A stretch of 64,000 bases of DNA. Source: Moniliella sp. 'wahieum' (Eukaryota; Basidiomycota; Moniliellomycetes; Moniliellales; Moniliellaceae). Below the pieces are notes generated by a model. That model was not told the origin of the DNA and ran no database searches. It worked only from the letters and a program-made list of their open reading frames with translations. Positions 10,190 to 22,900 of this stretch are shown here, piece by piece. Position 1 is the stretch's first letter, and each line of letters starts with the position of its first letter. The translations under genes and the position numbers were made by a program. The stretch is taken from contig RSEE01000032.1 of the NCBI GenBank assembly GCA_003971905.1, positions 558,001 through 622,000 on the forward strand. The letters run 5' to 3'.

Positions 10190-12542
10190 ATGTCGCATGC
10201 TGGACTCGGGTTTCGCGCCGACGCCGAGAGCGCGGATCTCGAGGTGCTCACCTCCAGCCAGGCCAAGCTCGATGCCCTCCGCCTCCATGACCCAGCTCTC
10301 TCCACCGTCGACGGCCGCCTGCGCACCCTCGAGGAAACCAACCTGCTCCCGCTCCAGCGCCGCATCGCCCGCGTGCTCCGCGCGCGCGCCAATGCCCAGC
10401 GCCCCTCAAGGTCCTCGAGCGCAGCGCCGACCAGTCCGCCAGTGTCGCTGAGTTGGAGCCCCGCATCCGCGCCGGCCCCGCTCCCAGCCTCGGCCCCGCC
10501 GCCGACCCCGCCCAGTTGGCCATGGCCCTGCCCCCGGCGATCCGGATGCGCAGGACGAGGTGGGCAACTACCTGGTGCTGCTGGACGAGGTGAAGAGCGC
10601 GCGCATCTACCTCGACGCCACCGCCCCGCGCGGATCGGCGCGCGGCAACGGTGCGCTGGAGGCGCAGATGCAAGAGCTGCTCCAAACCGGGGCCGAGCAG
10701 GTGGTCGCGCTGCTGGCCGCTTGGTGGGGCGTCGAGAGCGAGCAGGTCGATGTGCGAGACTACATTGGCTCGGTTGCAGGTCGTCGGGCATCAGGGGGCA
10801 TTCCGCTGCCCAGCATCTCCCTCGCCACCACCCAGACCGCGTTGGGACTGCTCAACTACCTCTCCACCATTGAACTGCCTCTCCCCGCCCGCCTCGCCCA
10901 CCAGGCCCAAACGTGCCGCAAGACCCAGCGGACCGCGCCCCGTTCCAAACGTACGCGCTGGCGATGTACATGCAAACCCGGGCCGCGTACGCTGCGCATC
11001 GCTCCAGCCGGCTCAGCGCGCTGTCGTCCGCTTTGCCAACGAGATGAACCAGGGGGAGCCTGCGACAAAGAGGGCCGATGCGAGTGTGGCCTACACGCCC
11101 GGCCAGAACGGCGTGGCGGAATTGCTCAAGGGCACGTACGATATTTGCACCCACGAGGTGGTGGAAGCTTCAGGGCTGGTCTCGAGTTTGGACCCGTTGC
11201 CGCCCCCCCAAGTGGCGGCCGAACTGCTGTTATTGCTGCCCACGCCTTCCTTGGCTGGCGTAGTGTCGGCGGTATCGAAATGCAAGCTGCCTTGGCCCAT
11301 CCACCCCAAGCGGTGCGCAAGTTGGCAGCGCGTACCGTGCCTGCGGCCGCGGCGTTGGACACACTTGGGCGCTATGCCCACCTCCCTTCGCTCGATAAGG
11401 CATTGCCGAGCCCGGCGTGGGCACCGGCCGAAGCACCCACCTTGTGGCCCAACTCGCCGAGCAGCAAGTCCAGCTGCGACACTGTGTGCCTCGGCTCTAG
11501 CCACTGTCCACTCTTTCCGCCACGCGGCCGAATCGGGTGGGGAAGGTCGATGAATGGCAGCGTGACAACGGCGGTGCACCCGGCGGTGCATGACGCGCTC
11601 CAATCCTTGTTGACCTTACATGACTTCCGTGCGCCCGGAGGGCAGATCATGGGCGCTTCCGGCCTACGGGTGGCGCACTACCCCTCCCGCTCCCTTACGC
11701 GACGACACGGGGGCCAAGATCAGTCCCGAGAACCAAGCGGCGGCCTGGAAGGCCTACATTCTCGACTTGCTCAAGGCTACCATGGACATGGTAGAGACCC
11801 GATCGCGCGCCATTCGGCAGCCCAGTACGGCGGCCATCTTTATCCTCAAGTACGTTCCCCTAGCCCTCGCGTTGTTTGTATGCGATAAACTGACTTGCGT
11901 TTTCCCTGATCAGCAACCTGAGCTACCTCCAACAAAACCTGGGGGCTGAGGAATTCTCGCTCTTGGCCACCGCCGAGCCCGAATCGGACGAGCTGCTGGG
12001 CAAGACGTTCCGATCTGCCAAGACGGTGTACTCGATGCCTGGTCCCCGCTCGTGCAGGCGCTGATGGAGGAGAAGCCCGGGATGGCCAACACGGCTCATG
12101 GGCACCCTGTGGGCGGTCGCTTGTTTGGTGGCGGAAGCGAAAAGGCCGCCACGAAAGAACGCTTGGCCTCGTTTTACGAAGCGTTGACGAGGTGGCTCGG
12201 CTGCATCGCGCTTACCCGTTCCGCTCGGGCGATGTCGAGTTGCGAACCAACTTGCGCCGCGATGCGTCGCGCTTGATCATGCCGCTGTACAAGACGTTTG
12301 TCACCAAGGCGCGCACTTCGGGCTTCTCCAAAGGTACGTCCTTCTCCCAACAGCTGCAATAGCTTCCCAGCGTTCTTGGGACGTTACTGACCTCACGTGT
12401 TTCCCCAGACCCGTCCAAACACATTCGCCTCACCGAAAATGAGGTACAGGCGAGGATCGACAGCATGTTTCTTAACTCATTCTCCCTCGACTACCATTTC
12501 TCCTATCCCCCCCCCCCCTCCCCTTCACCGCGACAGAAATGA
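10190..12542 (+). CDS. EXO70: Exocyst complex subunit Exo70
   Basis: Exo70 tethers secretory vesicles to the plasma membrane through PI(4,5)P2 and Rho GTPases. The N-terminus from ATG 10190 (ADLEVLTSSQAKLDALRL, RLRTLEETNLLPLQRR) matches the fungal Exo70 coiled coil. Later segments are LPSISLATTQTALGLLNYL, FQTYALAMYMQTRAAY, ENQAAAWKAYILDLLKATMD, NLSYLQQNLGA and the C-terminal signature RLIMPLYKTFVTKARTSGFS, DPSKHIRLTENEV. Introns at 11850-11913 and 12334-12408 restore FILN-NLSYL and GFSK-DPSKH exactly. Several frame changes are needed (about 10410, 10530, 10770, 10940, 11030, 11290 and 12030). The stop TGA at 12540-12542 follows a proline run caused by a C homopolymer, so the last 20 codons are doubtful. 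Confidence 0.88.
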
Positions 12543-12553
12543 TGAGGTGTAGG

Positions 12554-13257
12554 TTACGCTTCGAGTGATTTGCTGCTTGCCTCGGCGAGCGGATTGGCAT
12601 GGACTGTGACGGATTTGGTTTGGATCTCTCTGCCTTTCAACGGCCTATTCTTTTCGTCGACCGGCACCTGCTCCATCACGCCCAACGTGCCACCATCTTC
12701 GGCACCCCAAATGACGCGGCCAAAGATGGTTGTACTTGCCATCGAGGTGGTCCTGCGGCGCATAGATAACAAAGAACTGGGACTTGTTGGTGTTGGGACC
12801 CGAGTTGGCCCAGGCCACCATGCCGCGCTGGTTGAACTTGAGCGTGGTGCGGATTTCGTCGGCAAACGGCACTCCCCACAGGGATTGACCACCTTTCCCT
12901 TTGCCCGTCGGATCGCCCGTCTGGACCATGAAGCCTGGCAGGAAGAGGGAGAGGAGAGGAAAAGGGAGAGGAGGGTGAGGGTGAGCAGCGATCCAGCGAG
13001 CAGCAGCGCGGCTAACCGGCCAAGGCAGACAGACATACCGGCAAGGTTCCTGTGCCACAACAACCGTCGTAGTAGCCGCTGGCGCAGAGCGCCAAAAAGT
13101 TTTCTGCCGAACGGGGGGGTCGTTTCGCAAAACACTTCGATCTGGACATGCGGGCGGACAGTCAGGACTCCGTACCAGGCCGCATGCACACAGCCAGGCC
13201 CGGGGCGGCGCGACTCACTTTGAGGTCGCCGACGTTGGTGTGGAACGTGACGGACAT
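12554..13257 (-). CDS. CYP10: Peptidyl-prolyl isomerase, PPIL3-type cyclophilin
   Basis: A single-domain cyclophilin of about 160 residues; PPIL3 orthologues are associated with the spliceosome. Read from ATG 13257: MSVTFHTNVGDLK, IEVFCETTP, SAENFLALCASGYYDG, then GFMVQTGDPTGKGKGGQS, NQRGMVAWANSGPNTNKSQF, a VFG-like turn, PVDEKNRPL and SVTVHANPLAE. The fixed MSVTxHTxVGD start, the PVxEKxRPL loop and the VHANP C-terminus single out PPIL3 among cyclophilins. Introns at 13142-13218 and 12935-13038 join these blocks in frame. Frame changes occur in the exon near 13110 and near 12740. The stop TAA (12554-12556) lies 11 bp from the EXO70 stop, so the two transcripts must overlap tail to tail. Confidence 0.92.
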
Positions 13258-13648
13258 GATGGGGCTGGTGGGGTGGTGGTGGTGGCTGGCGTGGGCGGCG
13301 GCGGTGTCGACTTGCGCAACCGTGTCGCTCGGCGCTGCCATCGCCGGAACAACGGCGGGTGGATGGAAACCAATATCCAGGTAGCGTGGGCTGGCGACGC
13401 ACCCGGAAACTTTCATTTGGCACTGCGTCCCACTCCAGTTTCCGCAAGTCATCACCCGTCGCCACATCATGCATCACCCAGCAGGCCATTTGATATTGGG
13501 CAGACAGGTGGACCAGATTGGACGGGGCGGAGAAGAACTCTTCGACGGATTTGTGTCGGCTCGAAGCTCCGCCTCCTCCGCCCACACCTCCGCCCTCGGT
13601 CGAGTCACCGCCTCCTCCGTCCCCACCACCTCCCCCGCCGCCCCCGCC
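13258..13648. other. Divergent CYP10/ILV1 intergenic region
   Basis: Contains no clear promoter box. The minus strand is open through 13382-13555 with a protein-like stretch (see findings); the plus strand is Pro-rich upstream of ILV1. Confidence 0.35.
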
Positions 13649-15847
13649 ATGCTGCCCGCCTCCCAGCCCGCCCTCCGCCCGCCGGCCCTCCGCCTGGCCC
13701 GCGTCCCCCGCGCCACGCTCGCGCCCCTGTGCCCCTCCTCTCCCGCTCCTTCTCCTCGGCCGCCCGCGCCCCCCACGGCCACGCCCGTCCGGCGCACCAG
13801 CCCGCCTCTGCGCGTCGATACGCCGGTCGCCCCGTCGCCGACCGCGCCCTACCCCCGCCTCGCCCCGCGCCGGCGTACATCGAGGGTCCCTGGCCCGTCG
13901 GCAACTTCCACCACGGCCCCGATGCCATCGATCCCGCCATGTACACCCCGCTGCCCCGCCACCAAAGCTGGCCGATGGCACGCCGGACTATGTGCGCATG
14001 ATCCTCAACTCGGACATCTACAGCCTCGTGCGCGAGACGCCTCTGACCCGCAGCCCTGGCCTGAGCACCAAGTACGGGTGCAACGTGCTGCTCAAGCGAG
14101 AGGACCTGCAGCCGGTCTTCTCCTTCAAGCTCCGCGGCGCCTTCAACATGATGCGGCAGCTTACCCCCGAGCAAAAACTGCGCGGCGTCACAGCGTCCTC
14201 GGCGGGCAACATGCCCAGGGAGTTGCCATGGTCGCTCGCCACTCGGTATCCCAGCCACGATCATCATGCCCAAGGGCACTCCCAAAATCAGCATGCCAAC
14301 GTTCCCGCCTCGGTGCCCGCGTCGTCCTCCATGGCGACGACTTTGATGCGGCCAGCGCGAATGTCAGCGGCTGGCAGCTGAGACTGGGATGAACGATCGT
14401 GCCGCCGTTTGATGAGCCACGAGTGATTGCCGGCCAGGGCACCATCGCGGTCGAGATTGGTCGCCAGGTGGATTTGGAGAATGTGCGAGCAGTGTTTGTT
14501 GCCGTGGGCGGGGGCGGCTTGTTGGCTGGCGTGGCAGCCTATCTCAAACGAGTCGGCCCGCCTGGCCTCAAGGTGATTGGTCGTAGAGACGTTTGATGCC
14601 GATGCCGGCTGCCGCTCGCTGCAGGCCGGCCATCGGGTCACGTTGGATGAAGTGGGCCTTTTTGCTGATGGCACGCTGTCAAGCTGTTGGGCGCCGAGCC
14701 AATACCGTGTTGCGAGCGAACTGGTTGACGGCATGGTACGCGTCGACAATGACGCCATCTGCGCTGCCATCAAGGGTGTTTGAAGGTAAGTCCAACTCTC
14801 TTTTGAATCCCGAGCGAGGCAAGGGGCGGTAGAGGGCAAGACGATCAATATGGAAACTGACCTTTTGGCATTTCCCAGCAATCGTGCTATCCCTGAACCT
14901 TCGGGCGCGCTTTCGGTTGCTGGCATGAAGCAGTATCTTGATGTGCACCCGAGCTACAAGGATCGGGCGCAACCTTTGTCGGCGTTGTGAGCGGTGCCAA
15001 CATCAATCTGGACCGCATGCGTTTTGTTCGGAACGTGCCCAGTTGGGGTGAGCGGGGGAAGCGTTCCTCACGTTGAGATCCCCGAACAACCGGGCAAGTT
15101 TTTGGAACTGTACAAACACTTTTACCCGCGTCCCTTTACCGAGTTCTCCTACCGCCATGCGCGGTGGCGACGCCAAGACGGCCCACATCCTCTCCTTTTA
15201 CTTGGACTCGACCGCTCCCGTCGTTCCACCACCACATCCGGCAACTGGGGCGCTCACCGATGCCGCTGAGACCGACGGCGCCGACGCGCCTGCACCCACG
15301 CAGCCGCCCAAGCAGGCCCACCAGACTGCGCTCGAGCGCACCGGGCGCAAGAAGGTCTGCCTGTACAGCTGCCAGGCCAAGCTGAGTTGAGCCAGATCAT
15401 CGCCAACGTCCGTCAGGCCGGGTTCCATGTCGACGACCTGAGCGGCAACGAGCTGGCAAGGCGCACATGCGCTACCTGGTCGGCGGACGGTCGAGGGTGC
15501 CTAACGAACGGCTGTTCCGGTTCGAGTTCCCAGAGAAGCCCGGGGCGCTCAACAAGTTCCTCACCACCTTGCGCGCGGATGGAATGTGTCTCTCTCCATT
15601 ACCGTGCCGAGGGTGGCGACATTGGTTACGTTGGCTGGCCTCCAGGTCCCGGCGGAGGAGGAGCGCGAGTTTAAACGAATGGCTCACCGAGTTGGGATAC
15701 GCGTGTAAGGAAGAGACGGACAACGAGGTGTACCAGCGCTTCCTGAGCAACGAAATAAGCAAGCGCCCGTCCCCGTCTCCTTTGCTCCCACCCTTTCCTT
15801 TCTGCCACCCCCAACCCCCGTCCCATGCATCGATTCTGTCCCTCTAA
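13649..15847 (+). CDS. ILV1: Threonine dehydratase, mitochondrial (isoleucine biosynthesis)
   Basis: PLP enzyme converting threonine to 2-oxobutanoate, the first committed step to isoleucine, in mitochondria. ATG 13649 opens an Arg/Ala/Pro-rich presequence ([19 protein letters not shown]). Catalytic domain: [40 protein letters not shown] (the SFKLRGA lysine binds PLP), SSAGNHAQGVA in pieces, [55 protein letters not shown]. Regulatory ACT-like half: [73 protein letters not shown], where isoleucine feedback is expected. Intron 14786-14878 has a GTAAGT donor. About ten frame changes are needed, the most of any gene here. The end (TAA 15845-15847) is approximate because family proteins usually stop soon after the EVYxRFL motif. 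Confidence 0.9.
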
Positions 15848-16049
15848 CATCCATCATCCGTGCCGTCTGCCGTCGGCCGTCTGCATCTGCCCTCTGCCCC
15901 AGGGTGGAACCGCTTCCTGAATAGTTGGCAAAAGGCCTCATAGCAAAAGGGTTGTATTGCATTGCATTGTATCTCCTGATCATTCCCACAAGCCCCACAA
16001 CCAAAGCCAGTCTGGGGCGCAGCAGGCAGTCCAGTTCGTTCCGAGGCCA

Positions 16050-19000
16050 CTAACGGCGAAGCGATCTGGTCATGGGCAGATACGAGGCGGTCCCAGCCGG
16101 CACGGCTGTGTCCCGCCCCCCGAGCCGGTCAACGGAGGTGCAGTCACGCCGTCCCCGGCGCGGCCGCTCCAGTTGCTGCTGCCGTGCTGCTGCTGCCGCA
16201 TCCGCCGCTGCCTCAGGTCCCGACACGTCGGCAAACAGCCCTGGAACCCATCGTAGTCCAGCATCGCCATCGTTGACGGTGACAAGGCCGGATCCGAGGG
16301 AGCCAGCGCATTCCTCGACGATACGGGCGAGAGCGCGGCCGGGGTGGCGTGGGGTGACGTGGCAGTGCCTGCGCCAGCTCCAGCAGCCGAGGCAGACTGA
16401 CCGGGCGGGTGGGACGGGCTGGTAGGCCGGTAGGCTGCAGCTTCCGTCTCGGTAGGATGGCGGTACGACATGTTGGGCGTCCCAGGTAACGCTTCCATCC
16501 CAATCCCAATCCCTGGCCAGGCCCCCGGCCGTTGGCAAGGTCGGACTGAGACGGGGCAACGCGCCTGGTCCTGCTCCACCAGCTTCCCATTGCCCGCCCA
16601 TCAAGAGCGCGGCAAAGGTCTCGTCCAACGCTCGGTCCAAGTCCATCGTGCTCATCTCCACGCTCGAAGCGGCTCGAGGGCGTGGGCCTGGTGCGACGCA
16701 GCCAGCGCCCAGTCCGACACTGGCCAGGTCGAAGAAGCGGCAGACGGGTAGAGGACTGGGGCCTCAGATCCCTCGGGCCCACTGGCCGCGGCGCAGTACC
16801 CGCCGCGACCGTGGAGGCAAGAACGGTGCAGCGGGCTCGATCGGCATCCGATCCGCCCGTTCTTGGGCCTGGGTGGGGGCTTGTGGGCGGCGGGTGCTTG
16901 TACGCCCTGAACCGAGGCCCGCTTTCGCGCCCGCTTGGACGGCGGACCGTCAGCATCATGCGACAGTTCGGATTCCCTCCGCTTGGGGAGGGCAGGCAGG
17001 GCAGTGGAAGACCGAGGAAGGGGATGGGGACGTGGCTCCGCTTCGCCGTCTCGCCCGCCTCCTCTGTCTCGTCGGGCTTCTCTGGTGAGTCGGGGTGCGA
17101 CTTGGCCGATTGGCTTAGCCGACCAAGCTTGAGGGCCAGTTGCTGAATGACATGGGCCAAGACGTGGCGCAGCGGCCGGGCAGCCGGCGCAGCATGGGAC
17201 GCATCGAGGCGCTTCAGTGCGCGGCGGCGGCGTGCGCCAGACTTAACATTTGGGCCGAGCGGGCGGGCGTGTGGCGGAGGTGCCAAGCGCGCAAGGTGGT
17301 GTAGCCACCAGCGACAAGCAGCTGCTGCGCATACTCGAGCAAAAGGGCGAGGCGGGCAACGAGGCTGCAATGCTGCCCGCTGCGCTGATCAGCACTTGGC
17401 AACTGGCCCCGACCTGCTCCAGCGCACACTGGCCGCCGTCCGGTCCGGCACCTCGTCCTTCCACGCCGACACGAGGCCACCGGGGATAAAGGAGCGGTGG
17501 AGGAGCAAGAGGGTGGTGCGATACAAGACAAAGGCAACACAGCTGTACAGGCCCAGCACCGATCCAGGCTGGTGCACTCCGGTCTTGAGTTCGGTGGGTG
17601 CCTTTTCAAACCAACGCTGGAGTTGTGGGACGAGTGGTGGGCGCGCGTGTCGAGCTTGGCCAAGCGGGCCGGGCGATGGCCACGGCCTCCTTGGCGGAAC
17701 GGCGGGCCGGGGTCGTCTTGGGCGTGGCTGCATAGGCGTCTTGCGCGGCGGTGAGGGCGCGTGTGGCGCGCGTGCGAAGAAAGGCATTGGTGGCAATCAC
17801 GCCTTGGAGCCGGATGAGACGCACAAACGCGCGAAAGCCGGTCAGAAGCGCGTGCGGGTGGTCGGGATGGAACGGATGGGAAGGCAACGACGCATCAATC
17901 GACACATCTTCAATCCCCAGCGGCCGGCCTAGGGACACACACAGCATCCGATCCAGCATGTACACACACCACCACACCCCCTCCGCAGTTCGGCATCCGC
18001 CGGGCCGCAGCAAACTCGCTCGTCGGATCGAGCTGACGGTGGAGCCCGAGATCGGGGCGTTGCGCAACGCTTGGCCCACCAGGTCCCACGCCCGCGGAGC
18101 ACAATTGGAGGAGGTCATAAAGTACGACAAACCCCAGCGTCTGCACCGCACTCACTCCCAAGCCAGGGCCGATAAGCATATCCAGACCCGCGTCGCCTCC
18201 TTCCAGGGGCCCCATCGCCAAGCGCGCTTGCTGTACGCCGAGGCGGCGCTCGACCAAGAGCAAATGTGCGCGTGAATAAAAGTGCATGCCAGCCAGGGAC
18301 AGGGGAGGGCTACTGGCCGTGCTCGCCTCGGCCTTGTGTCCCTCCCTGGCGGCCGCCTGGGAAGGAGGACAGACAGCTTCTGAAGCGATGCGGCTGGCAC
18401 AGGCCAAGACGGCAAAGAGCAACGAAGGGAACAAGGGGTCCACATCCACCTCGGCCGCCCGAGCTTCTGAATCGTGCGGTTCGGGCGACGGAGCGCTTTT
18501 TTCGTCGGCCGCGGCGGCTGGATGGGCCTCGGTTGGACGGGCACGGCGTGCCTGCTCCTGCCACAGACGCTCGTACCAGGCAATAAAACGGTCGTGGTCC
18601 AAGATAGGGAAGAGGGAATGGATGTAATGGAAAAAGATTTTGACCAATCGATCGGCTACCGTACGCGAGGGAAGGGTTGGGTCGTCGAGCAGGATCTGGA
18701 GGGGAGAAACGTGGGTCCGATCGGGCTCGATTCACGATCTCGTAGCCCCCAGCGATGTGCTTGCATCGCCAACGAGCCCCGGGATCCCCGGGCCGAGGTG
18801 GCAGACTTGGTGTGCGAGCCCGTCGGTTCGTCTCCCATTCGGCCCTCGGTCGAACTGGCACGGCGGGCACGCTCGCCTGCCGGACCAAAGAGGGAAGCGT
18901 GTTTCCTACTATGGGGCGACGACGCACTCGGCTCGCGTCCGGCCGCGCTCGTCTCAGCGTCACCAGTCTGGCTCTTTCCGACTCGCTCTCCAACTCGTCC

Positions 19001-19628
19001 TCGCTCAGCGCAGCATGCACGTCATACAGCAGCGACGCACTTGCGCTGGGGCCAATGTACCGGATGGTACGGCCGGTACGGTCGTAGCGCATGCGCGCGC
19101 CTTGAGCTGGGAACGACAGTCGGCCCGTCGACCCAGTCGAGCGCAGATCCGAGGGGGCCGAGGACAGTTCCGAGGCGCGGCGGCGCGGCGACAAAGGTGG
19201 TTCGCCGGCGGGCGCTGAAGGCGCTGAAGGCGCAGCAGGAGCTTTGGCAGCACGCGGGCTGGCCGGGGCGGGAGTCGAGTCGGAGTCCGACCCCTCTGCC
19301 TCCTCCTGGACCGGGGCAGACGCACTGGCAGCATCAAAAAAGGGTCGTACCTGCTGGGGGCGAGGGCGGTGGTGGTGGTGGAGTGGGCGGCGGCGGCGAG
19401 GGTCTGCTCGATGGTTTCCAGGCGGGACTCGAGACGGACGACGTAGCGGCGCGAGTAGGCAGAGCGGTCCTTGGCGTCGACGTAGGCGCAGGTGGCCGCC
19501 GTGGGCTTCGGCGCAGGCCGAACACGGCTTGCGGCCGTCGCAGCGGATCTTTTTGCGCCGGCAGGGCTCGCAGGCGCGGGTGACGCGGTGGCGCTGCCGG
19601 TCGTCGGCGGTGGGGGGCGGGGCGGCAT
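16050..19628 (-). CDS. Zn(II)2Cys6 fungal transcription factor
   Basis: Near 19590-19500 the minus strand reads VTRACEPCRRKKIRCDG, RKPCSACAEAHGGTC, a complete binuclear zinc cluster close to the N-terminus, followed by RYVVRLESRLETIEQTLAAA, a coiled-coil dimerisation segment. The middle-homology (fungal_trans, PF04082) domain lies at about 18650-17700: VKIFFHYIHSLFPILDHDRF, DPLFPSLLFAVLACASRIAS, FYSRAHLLLVERR, and its hallmark VWWCVYMLDRMLCVSLGRP followed by LGIEDVSIDASLP. The C-terminal third is low in recognisable features. ATG 19628 is the nearest start ahead of the cluster. Many frame changes occur, so the stop at 16050 is tentative. The target genes cannot be told from sequence; I do not assign it to a named subfamily. 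Confidence 0.82.
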
Positions 19629-19946
19629 GGGCGTGGCGGAGGCGGAGGCAGCGGGGGCGGAGCAGCAGCGCCGCCGAGGCGTGGCGGAGGGGGGGTTATC
19701 AAGCGTCAACTGAAGCTTCAAGCGCCTCCCGTGCTGGGCGCTTATCAGGCGCTGCTATGTCCGGGGGACACTAAGTATTTACTCTCGCCGGCGGAGCGCC
19801 TTCCGGCCGTTCCCGGCTTCCCCCCGATCTCTCACATCTCACACGGCCAGCGATAGTGAATAGTACATTGCCAGAGCATGGTCACGTGATCATCCATGAC
19901 ATACGCACACCCCCACAGCCGCTACTGTGGGCTCCAACCTCACACC
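19629..19946. other. Intergenic with one CACGTG box
   Basis: Lies upstream of the Zn2Cys6 gene and downstream of the Kin1-type gene. It carries CACGTG at 19883-19888 inside a near-palindrome (GGTCACGTGATC), and an AAGCTT-containing TGAAGCTTCA at 19711-19720. Nothing else is seen. Confidence 0.45.
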
Positions 19947-22900
19947 TCACAGCTGCGCCGTCGCGAGGATGTGGGTGGCCAGGCGCTGGTACTGCACATT
20001 GCCAGCCACCACCTTGCGGAACTGCAGCCCTTTGACCCCCAGCAGCAGCGGCACCCGCACCACCACCACCTCAAACTGCACCCGCTGCGCCCCCGCCTCC
20101 GCCTCTTCCTCCTCCTCTCTCTTCCTCTTCCTCCTCGCGGAACGCCGCCGTCGGCACCTTGCCCTCCTCGGGCTTTTTTTGTCCGACACGCCCTGCGCAG
20201 CCAACACGGTCGACCGGAACGCGTGGGATCCCGCATGGATCTGGGCATCGCCCTTTCCCGCCGCTGTGCCCTCGCCCAAGGGCACCACGTACGTGCACGC
20301 GTACCCACCGCGAATCTCGCGGTGCTGCACCCCGAGCGCATCAAATGTGGTGACCAGCGTATGGTGGATCGTGTCCCGCGGCTTGCTCGAGGTGGTGCGG
20401 ACCGAGAAGAGGCCCTTGAGCAATACGGGTTTGGCAAACGACGCAGCTAAACTTTTGTGGCCCGTGGCGGCGGCGGTCGCGGGCGCCGCTGGCGTCGCTG
20501 GGCCAAGACGTGAGAATGAATCGGGGGGACGACCACGAGCGGACGAGGTAGAGGAGAAGGCGAGGGCGAGAGTGGGGGAAAGTCTTCGCTCTTGTTTCGA
20601 AGACGGGTGGCTGCGCCCGTTACTTAGGGTCTGGGCCGGCGCCGCCGACGCGGAGCGGAGCGGACGTCGGGTCAAGTCCCGTGACAAGCGCCGCGGCGAG
20701 ATGAAGTGGCTCATCCGTCGCACGGGGCTCTTTCCGTCCGTCCAACCCTGCTGGCTCGGGGGGTACCAGTCCGCCATGGACCGGGTAGGTATGCTGGCAG
20801 ATGGGGTGGGGTGCGGAACAGGAGAGGCCGAGGCCGAGGGGGGGAGCCTTCCTGGGCGCAACGAGCGGCTTGGTGGGCGTGGACAGCTCACCCACCGATC
20901 CTCTTCCGTCCCCGCTGCCTCACCTTCTTCTTCCTCTTCTTCCTCTTCATCTTCCTCTTCAAACTCGCGAGAAGGAGCAGGGTTAATGTGCGAGTCTTGG
21001 CGGCGCGTGGAGGCCAGAATCATGCGCCGAGACAGGCACCAATTCTGGTGGAGTGGCTGGCGACGGGCCGTCTTCGCCAAGCGCTGTGGTGTCTTTGCGA
21101 TTCAACAGCCCAATCCGGTGGTGGAAAGGCGAGGGCGTGGCTTTTCTCCTCCTTCTCCGTTTGGGGTATGGAGGCCAACGGCACGCTGGGTGAGCGAGTG
21201 ATCAGCTGGCTCAAGCGCCGGCTCAACCCGGACAACCCGTACCGATGCGGGCTGGGCGCCGTAGGAGCAGGAGCACCATGCCCAGGGCGGGGGGTCAATA
21301 GGGTAGGTTGTGCGTGGTGGTGTGCTGGTCTGAATCTGCGGAGACGCCGCAGCTGGAGGCGCGTCAACCACCGTTCCCGAAGGCGACAAGCCACCGTCCT
21401 CCTTCCTCTGGAACAGGCGATGGTGCGGCAGGGCTGGCTGGAGGGCCAGGCGAGATGCCGTCATGGGAGGGATGAATCGGCGTCGCCTCTGCACGCCGGC
21501 GCGGTCGTGGGGTGGCCAGTAGACCGGACGAGAGGGGCACGGGTCTGGCCCTCTGGCAGCGAGGGGACCGGCATCGGCTCCGACTCGGTTTCCTCACCTC
21601 TGCCTCCGTTTCCATTTCCGCTTCTTGCCCCGACGACGGTTTGGTCCCCAGTACCGATCGAGTGCGCTGTGGGTCGGCTGAATCCGAGGGCCGACTAAAC
21701 TACGCGCGTCGATTTGTGTCCGACCCGCCGACAGCGTCGCAGGTCGACGGCCCGGAGGAAGCTTCGGTTGTCGCCCCTCCCACGTCAGCGTCCATGACTG
21801 CCCGGTGGGCCCCATCGTGTCGTGCCTTGTTGCGCCCGACATGGAAAGGCGCGTGCGATGGGAGCCGACTGCTACTGAGGGAGACGCCTTCCTCCGATCC
21901 AACAGCGAGACCGAACGCTTTGGCACAGCGGCGGACAAGGATGTTACCACTGCGTCCTCCGGGATGTCGGCGGTGGTGGGCAGGGCGGAGCTGGGAGGGG
22001 CGCCAATGCCTACGGGGTGAGAAGCAGGCATTGAGGCCGAGGCAAGGGCAGAGGAGGAAGAGGAAATGCCGACACCCGAGTGGGGAGCTCCCCCCGGGCT
22101 GCAGCCAACGACAGCGGTACCTTGGGGGGCACCGTGGCCGCATTGGCAGGCGCATCGGGCGCATGCGCAGCGCGTGCCTGTTCTTCCAGGAGCGAAGCAT
22201 TGGACGAAGCAAAAAAGTTCTCGCCATAGAATTGCACCCGAGCTTGCTTCTCCCGTACCAAAAAGTAGATCGACAAGAGCGGGTGGTACGCATTGAGCGG
22301 GTCCAACGGCATCGCCACTCCGCCCCCAGGGCCGACAACCATTTGGGTACCCATCGGACCGACCCCACCGGTTCCCCCTGCGTTGGCCGAGGCCGCCGCC
22401 AAGGCCTGGGCCTGTGGCGATGCCGGTCCATCGTCCTTGGCACTACCGCCAAAGAGCGAGTTGGCTTTGCGCCGGTAAAAGTCAATGCCCGAAAAGCGCT
22501 TTGACTGCCTGGGACCGTTGGCGCTTGCCCCGCGGCCCAATTCGGTTGCCCGAGGGACGTACGGTAGAGGTGGAGTGGCGGGAAGCAGGATTGCGGCGGA
22601 GAGAAGCGACGGTTCTCATTTTCCTTCTTGGGCAACTTGGTAATCCCTTCAGCCGAGCTGCTGGCCAATGGCATGGTCAATGGCATGGGCAACGTACTGA
22701 CTGACGATCCAAACTCCCTCAAATGGTCTGGCACCGATTCGGGCGTACGAAGACCATGGTACACTTCCCACGATGCCAGCGTCGAGAGGTACAGGTCGGA
22801 TGTGAGGATTTGGGTCAGTTTGGCCTCGATCTGGTCCGCCGGACCGAAATCAAAGCCCGTCATGCCTTCAATCACCGTGGGATCGAGGTCGGCCACACGC

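Noticed and set aside
9097-10290. 397-codon plus-strand ORF
   Set aside because: It runs antisense to both MET22 exons and its intron and has no motif of its own.
12554-13981. 475-codon minus-strand ORF spanning CYP10 and the ILV1 leader
   Set aside because: Its C-terminal part is CYP10 read through introns and its N-terminal part is Gly/Arg low complexity antisense to the ILV1 presequence. Only the 13382-13555 segment was kept as a query.
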